Shown one piece after another: positions 9,265 to 17,439 of a stretch of 64,000 nt of DNA (position 1 is its first letter; every line of letters begins with the position of its first letter). The notes beneath the pieces were generated by a model that was not told where the DNA came from, did no database searches, and saw only the letters and a program-made list of their open reading frames with translations. The position numbers were made by a program, and so were the translations under genes. This DNA is from Ascidiaceihabitans donghaensis (GTDB lineage Bacteria > Pseudomonadota > Alphaproteobacteria > Rhodobacterales > Rhodobacteraceae): contig NZ_OMOR01000001.1 of the NCBI RefSeq assembly GCF_900302465.1, positions 310,001 through 374,000 of the forward strand, given 5' to 3'.

Positions 9265-9825
9265 TCAACGCGACGCACCTGGCACCCACCTATAAAGTGT
9301 CGGCACTGATACGCCCACCGCAGCAGCGGCATCTTTCACAGGTGTTCCATTTGCAAGCAGTTCACGGACCGCGTTAATTTTATCATCCGTCATTTGCCGT
9401 GGGCGTCCACCGATCCGTCCTTTTGCTCTCGCAGCCTTCAGGCCCGCTTGGGTCCTCTCGATGATCAGGTCTCGTTCAAAGGCTGAGATGGCACCCATCA
9501 CGTGGAACAGCAATCTTCCACCTGGAGTCTTGGTATCGATGGCCTCGGTCAGGCTCTGAAACTCGATCCCGTCGTTGTTCAAACGTTCCATGATCTCGAT
9601 GAGATGTGGAAGGCTGCGGGCAACACGGTCGAGCTTATAGACCACCAGCTTATCGTCTGCACTCGGTCGAAGATATTCCAGCACTTCTGCCAGCACAGGA
9701 CGGTTCTTCTTGGCACCCGAAGCAGTCTCGACGAAAATCTTATCACATCCCGCCGCCTTCAAGGCATTGATCTGGGCGTCGTGGGTTTGGCCATCAGTTG
9801 AGACCCGTGCATATCCAACTTTCAT
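9265..9825 (-). CDS. Serine recombinase of the resolvase/invertase family
   Basis: The start at 9825 gives 186 residues beginning MKVGYARVSTDGQ, with the catalytic serine at position 9. The catalytic domain continues with the KLDRVARS and GRLLFHVMGAISAFERD segments. A C-terminal helix-turn-helix (VKDAAAAVGVSVPTLYRW) recognises DNA. The length is normal for small Tn3-type resolvases and invertases. The enzyme would resolve cointegrates or invert a segment. It sits at the boundary between the defence-like genes and the metal-resistance genes. No transposase or terminal inverted repeats were found beside it. Confidence 0.93.
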   Translation of the reverse strand: MKVGYARVSTDGQTHDAQINALKAAGCDKIFVETASGAKKNRPVLAEVLEYLRPSADDKLVVYKLDRVARSLPHLIEIMERLNNDGIEFQSLTEAIDTKTPGGRLLFHVMGAISAFERDLIIERTQAGLKAARAKGRIGGRPRQMTDDKINAVRELLANGTPVKDAAAAVGVSVPTLYRWVPGASR

Positions 9826-9989
9826 CCCATCCCCTTTCTCAAAACTCATCGACATCATAGCAGGATGACGTGATGGTTTCGATAGGGGGAAATGAGAGAA
9901 TTAATGCATGTGGTTTATGGGCCAGGAGTGCATGTTCAGTCTGAGCAATTGAGAACTCGGATAACGACCGTTTGTGAGAAACGAAGCGG

Positions 9990-10511
9990 TTAGTGTGGCG
10001 ACCGCCCAGTCGCGATCATGAGATGGTGCTGTTGGTGATGCGCACCGATTGTCATCAACCCAAAGAATCCCAGGCCCAGCACTTGGTTCAACTCGTCATC
10101 TGACCCGACCTGAACCAGCATCGATGCGCCATTATCTATTTCCCCAGCGGTGACGGTCCAATCCGATGATCCCTGCAACATCGGGCTATGTGCTAACACC
10201 ATGCGTCTGATGGACGATGCTACCACATCATCTCCCGTGACTGTGAACGTCACACTCAACTCATCGTCCTTTCGCTCAACCGATGCCCTCGTCGTTACGT
10301 TGTCCATATCCACGAGGTGATCACGCAGAGCTTTGATATCGACCTGCGCCCAATCCGTGTTTGGATCATCACGCAGCAGGGTGACGATCTCAGCAATCGC
10401 CGCGAACTGTGACTGACCCGTTTCATTAGGTGTCCCCGACGTATCCGCATGTTGTGCCATAGCACCCGATGCGACGAACATCATGGCTGCTGATAAAAGA
10501 CCTAGTTTCAT
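9990..10511 (-). CDS. Secreted hypothetical protein
   Basis: The 173-residue product has a clear signal peptide (MKLGLLSAAMMFVASGAMAQ). The mature region has an alternating-strand pattern and a histidine-rich end (GAHHQQHHLMIATG) that could bind metal. No family is recognised. It is divergent from the Crp/Fnr-family regulator, with about 64 bp between the starts, so it may be a target of that regulator. The metal-resistance neighbourhood makes a periplasmic metal-binding role possible, but this is only inferred. Confidence 0.65.
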   Translation of the reverse strand: MKLGLLSAAMMFVASGAMAQHADTSGTPNETGQSQFAAIAEIVTLLRDDPNTDWAQVDIKALRDHLVDMDNVTTRASVERKDDELSVTFTVTGDDVVASSIRRMVLAHSPMLQGSSDWTVTAGEIDNGASMLVQVGSDDELNQVLGLGFFGLMTIGAHHQQHHLMIATGRSPH

Positions 10512-10562
10512 TGAACACTCCTATTTCTTGATCATCCTAGCCAACTCCACACTGATACTTTA

Positions 10563-10574
10563 TGATCTGGATCA
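10563..10574. promoter_or_regulatory. FNR/CRP-family box ahead of the regulator gene
   Basis: TGATCTGGATCA matches the TGAT-N4-ATCA core bound by FNR-type regulators. It ends one base before the ATG of the Crp/Fnr gene, so binding there would block its own transcription. It also lies within the promoter region of the divergent secreted protein gene. Confidence 0.5.
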
Positions 10575-10575
10575 T

Positions 10576-11166
10576 ATGTTTTCTGATGATCCCTTCTCCC
10601 ATCTGCCCAGGACTGCGTGTCGCACAATTGAAATGCGGAAGGGGGACGTGCTGTTTCGCCAGGATCAGACAACATCGGGACTTTATCGTGTCGTCTCTGG
10701 GTGCGTGACGTTGCAACGAACTGGACTGGGTGGCGATACTTTGGCCTTGCACAGGGCATTGTCGGGCGGGCTGTTTGCTGAGGCTTCAGTCTTCTCAGAG
10801 ACCTACCATTGCGATGCGATTTGCACTGAAGCTGGGAGCGTCACGAAGATCGCAAAGGCAGATGTCAAAGCCACATTGCAATCCAATCCAGAGTTCTCCG
10901 AAAGCTTCACAAGGTTGCTGGCTGTCCAGGTTCAACATTACCGCGCACATATCGAGTTGCTGGCAATCCCATCGGCCAAGGACCGCATCTTGGCGGCTGT
11001 TCAGGCAGGCTACTTCAATGCAACGATCACCGAGTTGGCGACCCGCATCGACCTCAGTCACGAAGCCTGCTACCGCGCACTGCGGGCATTGTGTGATGAC
11101 GGTCGTGTGGTTCAAACGGGACGTGGACAGTACAGCCTAGCGCAATCATTCAGATCAATTGACTGA
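10576..11166 (+). CDS. Crp/Fnr-family transcriptional regulator
   Basis: The ATG at 10576 gives 196 residues. The N-terminal half is a cyclic-nucleotide-binding-type beta barrel (MRKGDVLFRQDQTTSGLYRV, then GGLFAEASVF). A long dimerisation helix and a C-terminal winged helix (ITELATRIDLSHEACYRALR) follow. There is no N-terminal cysteine cluster, so it is not an oxygen-sensing FNR. The signal is unknown. It faces away from the secreted His-rich protein gene and is convergent with the MerR-type gene, 7 bp apart. Confidence 0.85.
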   Translation: MFSDDPFSHLPRTACRTIEMRKGDVLFRQDQTTSGLYRVVSGCVTLQRTGLGGDTLALHRALSGGLFAEASVFSETYHCDAICTEAGSVTKIAKADVKATLQSNPEFSESFTRLLAVQVQHYRAHIELLAIPSAKDRILAAVQAGYFNATITELATRIDLSHEACYRALRALCDDGRVVQTGRGQYSLAQSFRSID

Positions 11167-11173
11167 TAGTCAG

Positions 11174-11581
11174 TTAAAGTGGCACCGTCGGAGCTTCACT
11201 CATCAAGCTGTCCAGCATCGGGCATGAAGATGTCCCCTCATCACAACTCGCAGACAGGCTCTGTAAGCCCGCACGAAGTCGTTCAAGACTATCAATCTTT
11301 GCATTGATCGCTACTAGTTGGTCTTCGGCCATGCTCTTCACTTCCTTACAAGAACGGCCTTGCTCGTCGTTCAGTGAAAGCAACGTTTGAATGATCGACA
11401 TCGGAAACCCAAGATCACGGGAACGCTTTACGAAACGCAACTTTGCGATTTCATCAGCGGTATACAGGCGTCGCCCTGCCGCCGAGCGATCAGGTTTCGG
11501 AACAAGCCCCTCACGTTCGTAATAACGGATCGTCTCAATGTGGACGCCGCTCTTCTGCGAAGCTTTCCCGATGGTAAACAT
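11174..11581 (-). CDS. merR: MerR-family metal-responsive regulator next to merF
   Basis: The ATG at 11581 gives 135 residues beginning MFTIGKASQKSGV. The N-terminal winged helix (IETIRYYEREGLV) and the long coiled-coil helix are standard. Three cysteines are placed as in metal sensors of this family: one in RSCKEV, one 35 residues later in ASCDEG, and one 7 residues on in SSCPML. Spacing of 35 and 7 is closer to CadR than to classical MerR (35 and 9), so the metal could be mercury or a divalent soft metal. Divergence from merF supports mercury. It should bind the promoter at 11587-11617. Confidence 0.85.
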   Translation of the reverse strand: MFTIGKASQKSGVHIETIRYYEREGLVPKPDRSAAGRRLYTADEIAKLRFVKRSRDLGFPMSIIQTLLSLNDEQGRSCKEVKSMAEDQLVAINAKIDSLERLRAGLQSLSASCDEGTSSCPMLDSLMSEAPTVPL

Positions 11582-11586
11582 TTCTC

Positions 11587-11617
11587 TTGCTCCTGTAGTT
11601 GCTACAGGAGCTATGAC
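11587..11617 (+). promoter_or_regulatory. MerR-type promoter/operator of merF
   Basis: TTGCTC (11587-11592) and TATGAC (11612-11617) are separated by exactly 19 bp, the overlong spacer that MerR-family activators untwist. A perfect 10-bp inverted repeat (arms GCTCCTGTAG and CTACAGGAGC, 3-bp centre) spans 11589-11611. The divergent merR start is at 11581, so the same site would autoregulate merR. Confidence 0.88.
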
Positions 11618-11688
11618 TGGATGGCGGGTGCCAATGCAAATCAAACTCTGGCGATAACCGCACAGTCGGGACGACGAGGGATAGCAAT

Positions 11689-11895
11689 ATGAAAAATAAA
11701 ATGCTGGCATTTGGCATTGGGGGAACGCTGCTTGCTGCGCTGTGTTGCTTTACGCCGTTGCTGCCAATCGTTTTGACCGCACTCGGTCTTACTGGGTTAT
11801 TGGGTGTGCTGTATAACGACGCAGTTTTGCTGCCAATTCTGGCAGGGTTTCTTATTCTTACGTGGTACGCGATATGGCAACGACGGAAACAGTAG
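11689..11895 (+). CDS. merF: Mercuric ion transporter MerF
   Basis: The 68-residue protein has two transmembrane helices. The first carries the paired cysteines ALCCFTPLLP, the mercury-transfer motif of MerF/MerT. MerF brings Hg(II) across the inner membrane for reduction in the cytosol. The gene lies directly downstream of the MerR-type promoter, and the next gene overlaps its end. No merA, merT or merP is present in the window, so the detoxifying reductase must be elsewhere or missing. Confidence 0.88.
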   Translation: MKNKMLAFGIGGTLLAALCCFTPLLPIVLTALGLTGLLGVLYNDAVLLPILAGFLILTWYAIWQRRKQ

Positions 11896-12098
11896 TTGTT
11901 CTTGAGTCCACACTGACCTGCCCCGACTGTGGGCATGTCGAAACTGAAATGATGCCAACAGATGCGTGTCAGTGGTTTTATGAATGCAAGTCATGCCAAA
12001 CTGTACTCAAGCCACTGAGCGGTGACTGCTGCGTTTACTGTTCATATGCAACGGTTCCTTGCCCCCCGATACAAGAGGGCAAGTCCTGTTGTGGATGA
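11874..12098 (+). CDS. GDCCVxC-domain small protein of mercury operons
   Basis: The start at 11874 overlaps the end of merF and gives 74 residues. It has CPDCGH near the N-terminus, CKSCQ in the middle, the family motif GDCCVYCSYATVPCPP, and a terminal SCCG. Eleven cysteines in so short a chain point to metal or Hg(II) binding. Proteins of this type are repeatedly found in mercury-resistance loci, but no biochemical role is established. It ends 18 bp from the convergent copper operon. Confidence 0.85.
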   Translation: MATTETVVVLESTLTCPDCGHVETEMMPTDACQWFYECKSCQTVLKPLSGDCCVYCSYATVPCPPIQEGKSCCG

Positions 12099-12116
12099 AA
12101 CGACTCCACTGAATTG

Positions 12117-12542
12117 TTAGTGGGGAAGGTTCCTGCTGGCTTGGACATCGCGTTCCCGCTCAGACCAAGTTGATCTGATGTAGGCGAGGATATCCCATAT
12201 CTCATCATCGGTGAGTGTTTCACCAAATGCGGGCATTCCGCTGTTGAACCCAGTGACACCCCTAACCTCCAATGCAGCAGTGCCACCGAGCTTGGTATAT
12301 TCGAACAGCAGTTCATCATCATGGTGCCACGTGTGACCTGTCCCGTCATGCGGCGGGGCTGGAAGCACACCATTGGCGTTCGGGGATTGCCAGTTCGGCT
12401 GTCCCTCAAGGTTGGCACCGTGGCACGATGCGCAGTTGTCTGCATACAGGCTTTGACCCGCAACGATGTCACGGTGATTCCAGTTATGATCAGCGGCAAC
12501 TGGGGATGCCAAAGACAGCAAGATTGGGATCATCCACCTCAT
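12117..12542 (-). CDS. Periplasmic c-type cytochrome, copper operon
   Basis: The start at 12542 gives 141 residues with a signal peptide ([17 protein letters not shown]). One haem site, CASCH, and a distal methionine ([21 protein letters not shown]) show a small class I cytochrome c. Its ATG overlaps the stop of the multicopper oxidase gene (ATGA), so the two are translated together. It is the last gene of the copper operon. It is a plausible electron acceptor for, or partner of, the oxidase, though that is inferred from position. Confidence 0.87.
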   Translation of the reverse strand: MRWMIPILLSLASPVAADHNWNHRDIVAGQSLYADNCASCHGANLEGQPNWQSPNANGVLPAPPHDGTGHTWHHDDELLFEYTKLGGTAALEVRGVTGFNSGMPAFGETLTDDEIWDILAYIRSTWSERERDVQASRNLPH

Positions 12543-13849
12543 GCCACGTTCACCCATGTGCGCATCCCGCCAACGGCATGGCTGAGCATGTGGCAGTGCA
12601 GCAGCCAACGACCAGGGTTATCGAAGACACAGATCACATCACGGCTTTCACCTGCGTTTACCAGAGTTGTGTCTCGCAGATCGCCCAAGGCCCCACTCTC
12701 ATCAACCTCGTAGAAGTGGTGACCATGCAGGTGGATGCCGTGCGGGAACGAGGTGTCGTTTACAAATGTGATCCGCACAGTCTCGCCATTTTGGAATGAT
12801 CCGAACGGGTCGCCTTGTAGGTCCGAAACGTTGTTGAAGGCCCAGATATTGTCGCCATCGTGGCGACCGCCCATTGCACCACCCATCATCGTCAACGTCA
12901 GATGTTGCGTGGGATCAGTAGGTGTTGGCAGATTGGGCGGTGACAGAGCCATGATCGGCCCATCCACCCTATCCGTATTTGTGCCACTCACAGCCAGATC
13001 AGCCAACTGATATGGTCCCTGACGGGTCAGCATATCAAACCCAACGGGGCCAGTGACATCAACGATCAAGTCTGCCCGTTGTGCGGGTGCGAGGGTAAGC
13101 TCGGCCATAGGACGTGGCTCCGATAGAGCCATGCCATCCAAGGCCACAACCAACCCGCTGACGCCGCTTACCGTTACAGGAAAAATGCGATTCGTCGCTG
13201 CATTGATCAACCGAAACCTAACCCTATCCCCAGTCTTCACCTGATCTTGGGACAGGAACGCACGGGCGAAATTTCCCATGTAACCACCGTGGGCGACACT
13301 GTGCATGTCGGTGAACTCATCGGATAGGCTGCCATCTTCTTGCATCTGCCAATCCGCCATCAGCACGGTGATGTCGTGATCGATATCTGGGGGTGTTTCG
13401 TCCTCAACTATCAACGCGCCCATCATGCCACGTGCGACTTGTTCATGAGAAATGTAATGGGAATGATACCAATAAGTGCCTTCGTCTGGCGGGACAAAGC
13501 TATAGGTTTTGGTTTCGGAGGGTTCGATCAACTCTTGCGTCAACATCGGCACACCATCCATCTGGTTTTCCAACCTGATGCCGTGCCAATGCACAGCGGT
13601 GCCTTCTTCAAGACCGTTCTCAACATCGATGTTGACACGCTCACCACGACGCACCCGCAGTTCGGGACCTGGCATTGATCCGTTGAAGCCCAGCATGGAT
13701 GTCACACCACTTCCATCTGGTAGGATTTGTTGTATTACCGCTTCAGCCCTCAATCGCACCGTATCTTGGGCTGCAAAGCTCGGTAAGGGCATGATCGCTG
13801 TGGCTGAGACGGAAGCTAAAAAGTGTCGTCTGTTCATGTGGTGCCTCAT
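12539..13849 (-). CDS. Multicopper oxidase, copper-resistance type, Tat-exported
   Basis: The 436-residue enzyme starts at 13849 (ATGA overlap with copD) or at the internal ATG 13837. The Tat signal is [15 protein letters not shown]. All copper-binding blocks are present: [18 protein letters not shown] and HCHMLSH. The length and three-cupredoxin pattern match the CopA/CueO-like oxidases that convert Cu(I) to less toxic Cu(II) in the periplasm. A glycine/methionine-rich segment ([13 protein letters not shown]) may bind copper. It is the fourth gene of the CueR-type operon. Confidence 0.92.
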   Translation of the reverse strand: MRHHMNRRHFLASVSATAIMPLPSFAAQDTVRLRAEAVIQQILPDGSGVTSMLGFNGSMPGPELRVRRGERVNIDVENGLEEGTAVHWHGIRLENQMDGVPMLTQELIEPSETKTYSFVPPDEGTYWYHSHYISHEQVARGMMGALIVEDETPPDIDHDITVLMADWQMQEDGSLSDEFTDMHSVAHGGYMGNFARAFLSQDQVKTGDRVRFRLINAATNRIFPVTVSGVSGLVVALDGMALSEPRPMAELTLAPAQRADLIVDVTGPVGFDMLTRQGPYQLADLAVSGTNTDRVDGPIMALSPPNLPTPTDPTQHLTLTMMGGAMGGRHDGDNIWAFNNVSDLQGDPFGSFQNGETVRITFVNDTSFPHGIHLHGHHFYEVDESGALGDLRDTTLVNAGESRDVICVFDNPGRWLLHCHMLSHAVGGMRTWVNVA

Positions 13850-14694
13850 GTTGGCAAAGTCAGATTTGTTGTGAGAACAGCGGTCATTCCCAGCACTGCA
13901 AGAATGACCAACCATTCGACTGATATCGACTTGGAGAGATGGCTTGCGGCTGTTGGATCACCTGAACGAAGCGCAGGAATGAACCGAAGTTTGTTCGCAG
14001 CGGCCAACCCAAGAAGCAGACCGACCAGCAGCACCTTGATGATCAATGCCTGCCCGTATCCAGTTCCTAAAAGCGCAGAGAATGAACCAACTAACTCGTA
14101 GCCCATGTAGCCACCTGCGATGATCAACAAAGGGACTGTAACGGTGGCAACATTGCCAAACCGATGCCCGACATCCGCAGCCGACGCATAAGTGGCTGAC
14201 GATGATGCCAGTCGTTTCAACGGCGTTAGAACTCCGATCCACAGGGCAACGGTCAGCAGGTGCAATGTCAAAGCAATGTCGAGCAGGGTCGTGTCACGGC
14301 CAGAGACATGTCCAACATGATCGAATGACCAGATCGCAATGATACCACCTAACACCGACACCCAAGCTCCGACGCGGACCATGAACAGGCCAGTGATCAA
14401 CAGACTAAGCCCCACCAAACGTAACAGCAATGCCGTTCCGACAGGTGTAGTCCAAAGAAGGCCCAGCATCTCTGGATCAGTCATACCGCTGAGATCACCC
14501 GTCAGGTTGGCTCCGCGTAATGAGAAGGCAAGGATGGTCGCCGCCAACCCTAGAACAGCGAATGCTGCGGCCAAACCACGTGTGCGATCTAGCCGAAACA
14601 TCAGCGTCGCCATGACAGTGCCAGCCGCAGTCATCACGCCAAGGTAGAGGGCAAATTTTGTGACGATGGCCGCCAGACCGAACGCATCAGGCAT
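13846..14694 (-). CDS. copD: CopD-family inner-membrane copper protein
   Basis: The 282-residue protein is strongly hydrophobic, with about eight membrane segments. It starts MPDAFGLAAIVTKFALYLG and has the YcnJ/CopD domain near the C-terminus. CopD works with periplasmic CopC in copper uptake or delivery. The gene starts 2 bp after copC and overlaps the oxidase gene, consistent with one operon. Confidence 0.87.
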   Translation of the reverse strand: MPDAFGLAAIVTKFALYLGVMTAAGTVMATLMFRLDRTRGLAAAFAVLGLAATILAFSLRGANLTGDLSGMTDPEMLGLLWTTPVGTALLLRLVGLSLLITGLFMVRVGAWVSVLGGIIAIWSFDHVGHVSGRDTTLLDIALTLHLLTVALWIGVLTPLKRLASSSATYASAADVGHRFGNVATVTVPLLIIAGGYMGYELVGSFSALLGTGYGQALIIKVLLVGLLLGLAAANKLRFIPALRSGDPTAASHLSKSISVEWLVILAVLGMTAVLTTNLTLPT

Positions 14695-14696
14695 CG

Positions 14697-15038
14697 TTAT
14701 TCGACAGTGAAGCTGAAGCTACCGTTCAGGGCATGGCCATCGACACCCAGCCCACGCCATTCGATCACATAGGTTCCTGCTCCCATGTCGTGCATTGGCA
14801 AGGCAAACTCCTGTGTGAACGCCGTTTGTTCGCCAAGGTCCATGTCCATACTGTGGGTGTCGGCATGTGTGATCGCGACCCGCGTCAGGCGGATGTCACC
14901 TTTGAAGTTCATCAAGACTTCGGTCGGCATCTCTGTGACGATGGCCTCGTTAGCTGGTGTCGTTGCGTCTAGGGGCGAGTGTGCCATCGCACCTGTCGCC
15001 CAAATCCCGATCATGCCTGCGAGTAGAATAGCTTTCAT
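14697..15038 (-). CDS. copC: Periplasmic copper-binding protein CopC
   Basis: The 113-residue product has a signal peptide ending in AMAHSP. The mature N-terminal His is the first Cu(II) ligand in CopC proteins. It has the one-domain beta-sandwich typical of the family (ANEAIVTEMPTEVLMNFKG, GTYVIEWRGLGVDGHALNG). The terminal DGHALNG block holds another copper-site histidine. It is the second gene of the operon and is followed directly by copD. Confidence 0.93.
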   Translation of the reverse strand: MKAILLAGMIGIWATGAMAHSPLDATTPANEAIVTEMPTEVLMNFKGDIRLTRVAITHADTHSMDMDLGEQTAFTQEFALPMHDMGAGTYVIEWRGLGVDGHALNGSFSFTVE

Positions 15039-15065
15039 TGTTGTTTCCAGTCTTGTTGTTGGAGA

Positions 15066-15503
15066 TCAGTTGATCCCGTTGGCACGTTGCAGTTCTCGAA
15101 TGTAGGCAATGATCATGGTGACATCGCCCCGTGTTACACCCTCAACTGGCGGCATGTCGCCAAACGGCCAGTGGTGGCCCCTAACGCCCATGGCAGCAGC
15201 CCTTTGGAAGGCTTCATCACCGTGATGGCTTGGCTCATAGATAACGTGGACCAGCGGCGGTGCGACGCCATCTTGGCCCGCCGCATTCGCCCCGTGGCAA
15301 GCCGCGCATTTGGCTTCATAGGCGAGTTGCCCGATCTGGGCATTCTGGGACAGCGTGTTAGGCAGCAGGACATTTGCAAGAACTCCGTCTTCCATGACGA
15401 TAGCAGCGTCTGTCGTTGTGGTGTGCGGTACTGTGGTGGGCCACATCGCGTAGCCCACACCACCTGCAACCAAAATAGCAGCAATAGCGATAGTCGATTT
15501 CAT
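15066..15503 (-). CDS. Membrane-anchored or periplasmic c-type cytochrome, first gene of copper operon
   Basis: From the ATG at 15503 the protein has 145 residues. A GTG at 15512 is an alternative start. An N-terminal hydrophobic segment (IAIAAILVAGGVGYAMW) is followed by a single haem motif, CAACHG, and a histidine/methionine-rich loop (GVRGHHWPFGDMPPVEGVT). It is the promoter-proximal gene of the copper operon and sits just below the CueR-type promoter at 15535-15565. Two distinct cytochromes c in one copper operon is noteworthy. Confidence 0.87.
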   Translation of the reverse strand: MKSTIAIAAILVAGGVGYAMWPTTVPHTTTTDAAIVMEDGVLANVLLPNTLSQNAQIGQLAYEAKCAACHGANAAGQDGVAPPLVHVIYEPSHHGDEAFQRAAAMGVRGHHWPFGDMPPVEGVTRGDVTMIIAYIRELQRANGIN

Positions 15504-15534
15504 TGAAGGCACTGATCCTCATGTCTTTTTGTTA

Positions 15535-15565
15535 CCGCTAAGCCTTCCAGTTGGTGGAGGGTCAA
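15535..15565 (-). promoter_or_regulatory. CueR-type promoter of the copper operon
   Basis: On the minus strand TTGACC (15560-15565) and TAGCGG (15535-15540) are separated by 19 bp. The spacer contains CTCCACCAACTGGAAGG, close to the ACCTTCC...GGAAGGT dyad of CueR sites. The layout matches the glutaredoxin promoter at 16394-16424, so one regulator probably controls both. Confidence 0.82.
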
Positions 15566-15576
15566 ATGTTAAGTGA

Positions 15577-16326
15577 TCACAGCTTCGAGAGCATCCAGAT
15601 CGCCATACCGATCATCATCAGGTTCTCGGTGAGCGAAACGAAACCCAGTGGAACTTTACTGTCACCGCCTACGCAAGCGCACTTAAGTTCGCGTTTGTCG
15701 ATGTAGACCGCCTTGAACACACTGATCGCGCCGATGCTTGCAACGAACAACGCGGCTGGTGCAGACAACCATGTGAGAACGCCCACCATCATGAGCAGCC
15801 CTGCACCCGTTTCGACAAACGGATAGATATATCCGTATCGAACCCAACGTTGAGCAAGCAGGTCGTAGTTCAGGAACATGGTGGCGAACCGTTCAACATC
15901 TTGCAGTTTCTGGAGGCCCAACAAGACCATTGAAATCGAAATAAACAACTCAACCGTCCGCCCAGTGAACATGGTGCCAAGGATGAGCCAGGTGACCGCG
16001 ACAGCCATCAACGCAGCAACCGTGAACAAGGCAACCACAGGCTTGTAGGTCGTGGCATCTTCAGCCTTGGTAGTTTTTCCAAAGTATGCATTCAGATCAT
16101 CGAAGCCACCGATGCGTTCTTCACCAATAAACGTCTGTGGCGTCGTCTTCACATCATGCTTGGCTTTGAATGCATCAACCTCGTCACGGCTGGTGAGGTG
16201 GCGATCATCAACTTTGAAGCCCTGACGTTCCAGCAAGTCTTTCGACTTCAATCCGTACGGACACATGTGATCGGTCATCACCATCCGATAGAGGGTCGCA
16301 GTTTTGGTGGTGGTATCTTTGGGCAT
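15577..16326 (-). CDS. Glutaredoxin-MauE/DoxX-like membrane fusion protein
   Basis: The ATG at 16326 gives 249 residues and has GGAAAG at the right distance. Residues 1-85 are a glutaredoxin/thioredoxin fold with the active-site-like DHMCPYGLKSKDLL (a single Cys-Pro-Tyr, not CPYC) and the cis-Pro segment TTPQTFIG. The rest has four membrane helices of the MauE/DoxX type and a CACVGG cysteine pair near the end. Such proteins are thought to move reducing equivalents across the membrane or assist copper/disulfide handling. It lies under its own CueR-type promoter, divergent from the regulator. Confidence 0.78.
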   Translation of the reverse strand: MPKDTTTKTATLYRMVMTDHMCPYGLKSKDLLERQGFKVDDRHLTSRDEVDAFKAKHDVKTTPQTFIGEERIGGFDDLNAYFGKTTKAEDATTYKPVVALFTVAALMAVAVTWLILGTMFTGRTVELFISISMVLLGLQKLQDVERFATMFLNYDLLAQRWVRYGYIYPFVETGAGLLMMVGVLTWLSAPAALFVASIGAISVFKAVYIDKRELKCACVGGDSKVPLGFVSLTENLMMIGMAIWMLSKL

Positions 16327-16393
16327 GGTCATACTTTCCTTACACAGGTGCGGCCATCCATTCGAACGGCACCCTTGAAACTCATTCACCAGC

Positions 16394-16424
16394 AACCTAA
16401 TCTCTCCAGTAACTGGAAGGTCAA
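16394..16424 (-). promoter_or_regulatory. CueR-type promoter of the glutaredoxin-MauE gene
   Basis: On the minus strand TTGACC (16419-16424), a 19-bp spacer and TAGGTT (16394-16399) form a MerR-family promoter. The spacer carries the palindrome TCCAGT-T-ACTGGA. It lies between the glutaredoxin gene and the divergent CueR-like gene, which starts at 16437. Confidence 0.87.
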
Positions 16425-16436
16425 GAGGTAAGTCCT

Positions 16437-16820
16437 GTGAATATTTCGGCTGCATCAAAGGCTGCGGGTCTCCCCGTCAAAACCGTGCGTTACTACGCTG
16501 ACATCGGCCTTGTTCAGGCTCCGTCACGTTCTGATGCAGGATATCGCACCTATGACGATGCTTCTGTGAGAAAGCTCGTGTTCATCCGAAGATCACGCGA
16601 GTTTGGCTTCACCATCGAAGAGTGCCGTGAACTCCTCGGACTATACCAGGATCAGGACCGCACCAGCGCAGAAGTGAAACGCATCGCATCCAAGCGTTTG
16701 GAAGAGATCGAAGAGAAGCAACGTGAACTTCAATCGCTTCATGATGAGTTAGCTCACCTGGTGACATCTTGCCGTGGTGATCATCGCCCCGATTGTCCGA
16801 TCATCGATTATCTCGGTTAA
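16437..16820 (+). CDS. cueR: CueR-like copper-responsive MerR regulator
   Basis: The start is GTG at 16437, with AGAGG upstream, giving 127 residues. The winged helix starts MNISAASKAAGLPVKTVRYY. The C-terminal metal loop has two cysteines eight residues apart (SCRGDHRPDCPII), matching the Cu(I)-binding pair of CueR. The serine-type residue that replaces the third MerR cysteine is also CueR-like. It should act on the promoters at 15535-15565 and 16394-16424. No copper P-type ATPase, the usual CueR target, is in the window. Confidence 0.9.
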   Translation: MNISAASKAAGLPVKTVRYYADIGLVQAPSRSDAGYRTYDDASVRKLVFIRRSREFGFTIEECRELLGLYQDQDRTSAEVKRIASKRLEEIEEKQRELQSLHDELAHLVTSCRGDHRPDCPIIDYLG

Positions 16821-16887
16821 CCGTTGATCTCAGCCAAAGCCTTTGGGTCTTGGATGAGCGCACAATGATCAACGTGTCCCATACGCT

Positions 16888-17439
16888 TCATAGGAACCTC
16901 CTGACCTTGGTAGCATAATCGGCATATTGCTCACCGTAGGTCCGTCTCAACCAAGGCTCTTCCGCAAATGGGGCGACGATCAGAACCGATACTGACACCA
17001 ACCCGATCACGAATGCCGAAGGCGATGCTGACATCATGACCCACCCCAAAACGATCATGATGTCGGATACATATTGCGGGTTGCGGGAATACCGATACAG
17101 ACCTGACGTTCTCAGGTTACCTGGCGCACCACCAGTTTGATCGACGCCAAATTTCAAAACTTCCGACCACACACCCAGATTGCCAAGGACGATCAACATC
17201 CCTCCCAAACCGTATCTGATTGCAGCTGGAATGGTCCAAGAACCCCACTCCATGACACCAACAACGATCATGGTGCCAAACAGGGTGAACGTTGGCACCC
17301 ACACCAAGATCGGTGTCAGTGCCGTATACTCTTTTGGCGGCCACAGTCGGCGGTCAGGACAAACGATGGACCAGACAATCGCAGCCAAGGTCCCGAACGC
17401 AATAACGATCCCCATGTTGGTAAGCAGAACGACCATCAT
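16888..17439 (-). CDS. Isoprenylcysteine carboxyl methyltransferase-like membrane protein
   Basis: The 183-residue protein has about five membrane helices and the ICMT/phospholipid methyltransferase signature near the C-terminus (GLYRYSRNPQYVSD, then EEPWLRRTYGEQYADY). These residues bind S-adenosylmethionine. Bacterial members have mostly unknown substrates and often sit beside cation transporter genes, as here. Its start overlaps the end of the CDF gene by four bases. Confidence 0.85.
   Translation of the reverse strand: MMVVLLTNMGIVIAFGTLAAIVWSIVCPDRRLWPPKEYTALTPILVWVPTFTLFGTMIVVGVMEWGSWTIPAAIRYGLGGMLIVLGNLGVWSEVLKFGVDQTGGAPGNLRTSGLYRYSRNPQYVSDIMIVLGWVMMSASPSAFVIGLVSVSVLIVAPFAEEPWLRRTYGEQYADYATKVRRFL

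Noticed and set aside
9826-9989. res/inversion sites or Tn3-type terminal repeats beside the resolvase
   Set aside because: I could not identify paired subsites or terminal inverted repeats by eye.
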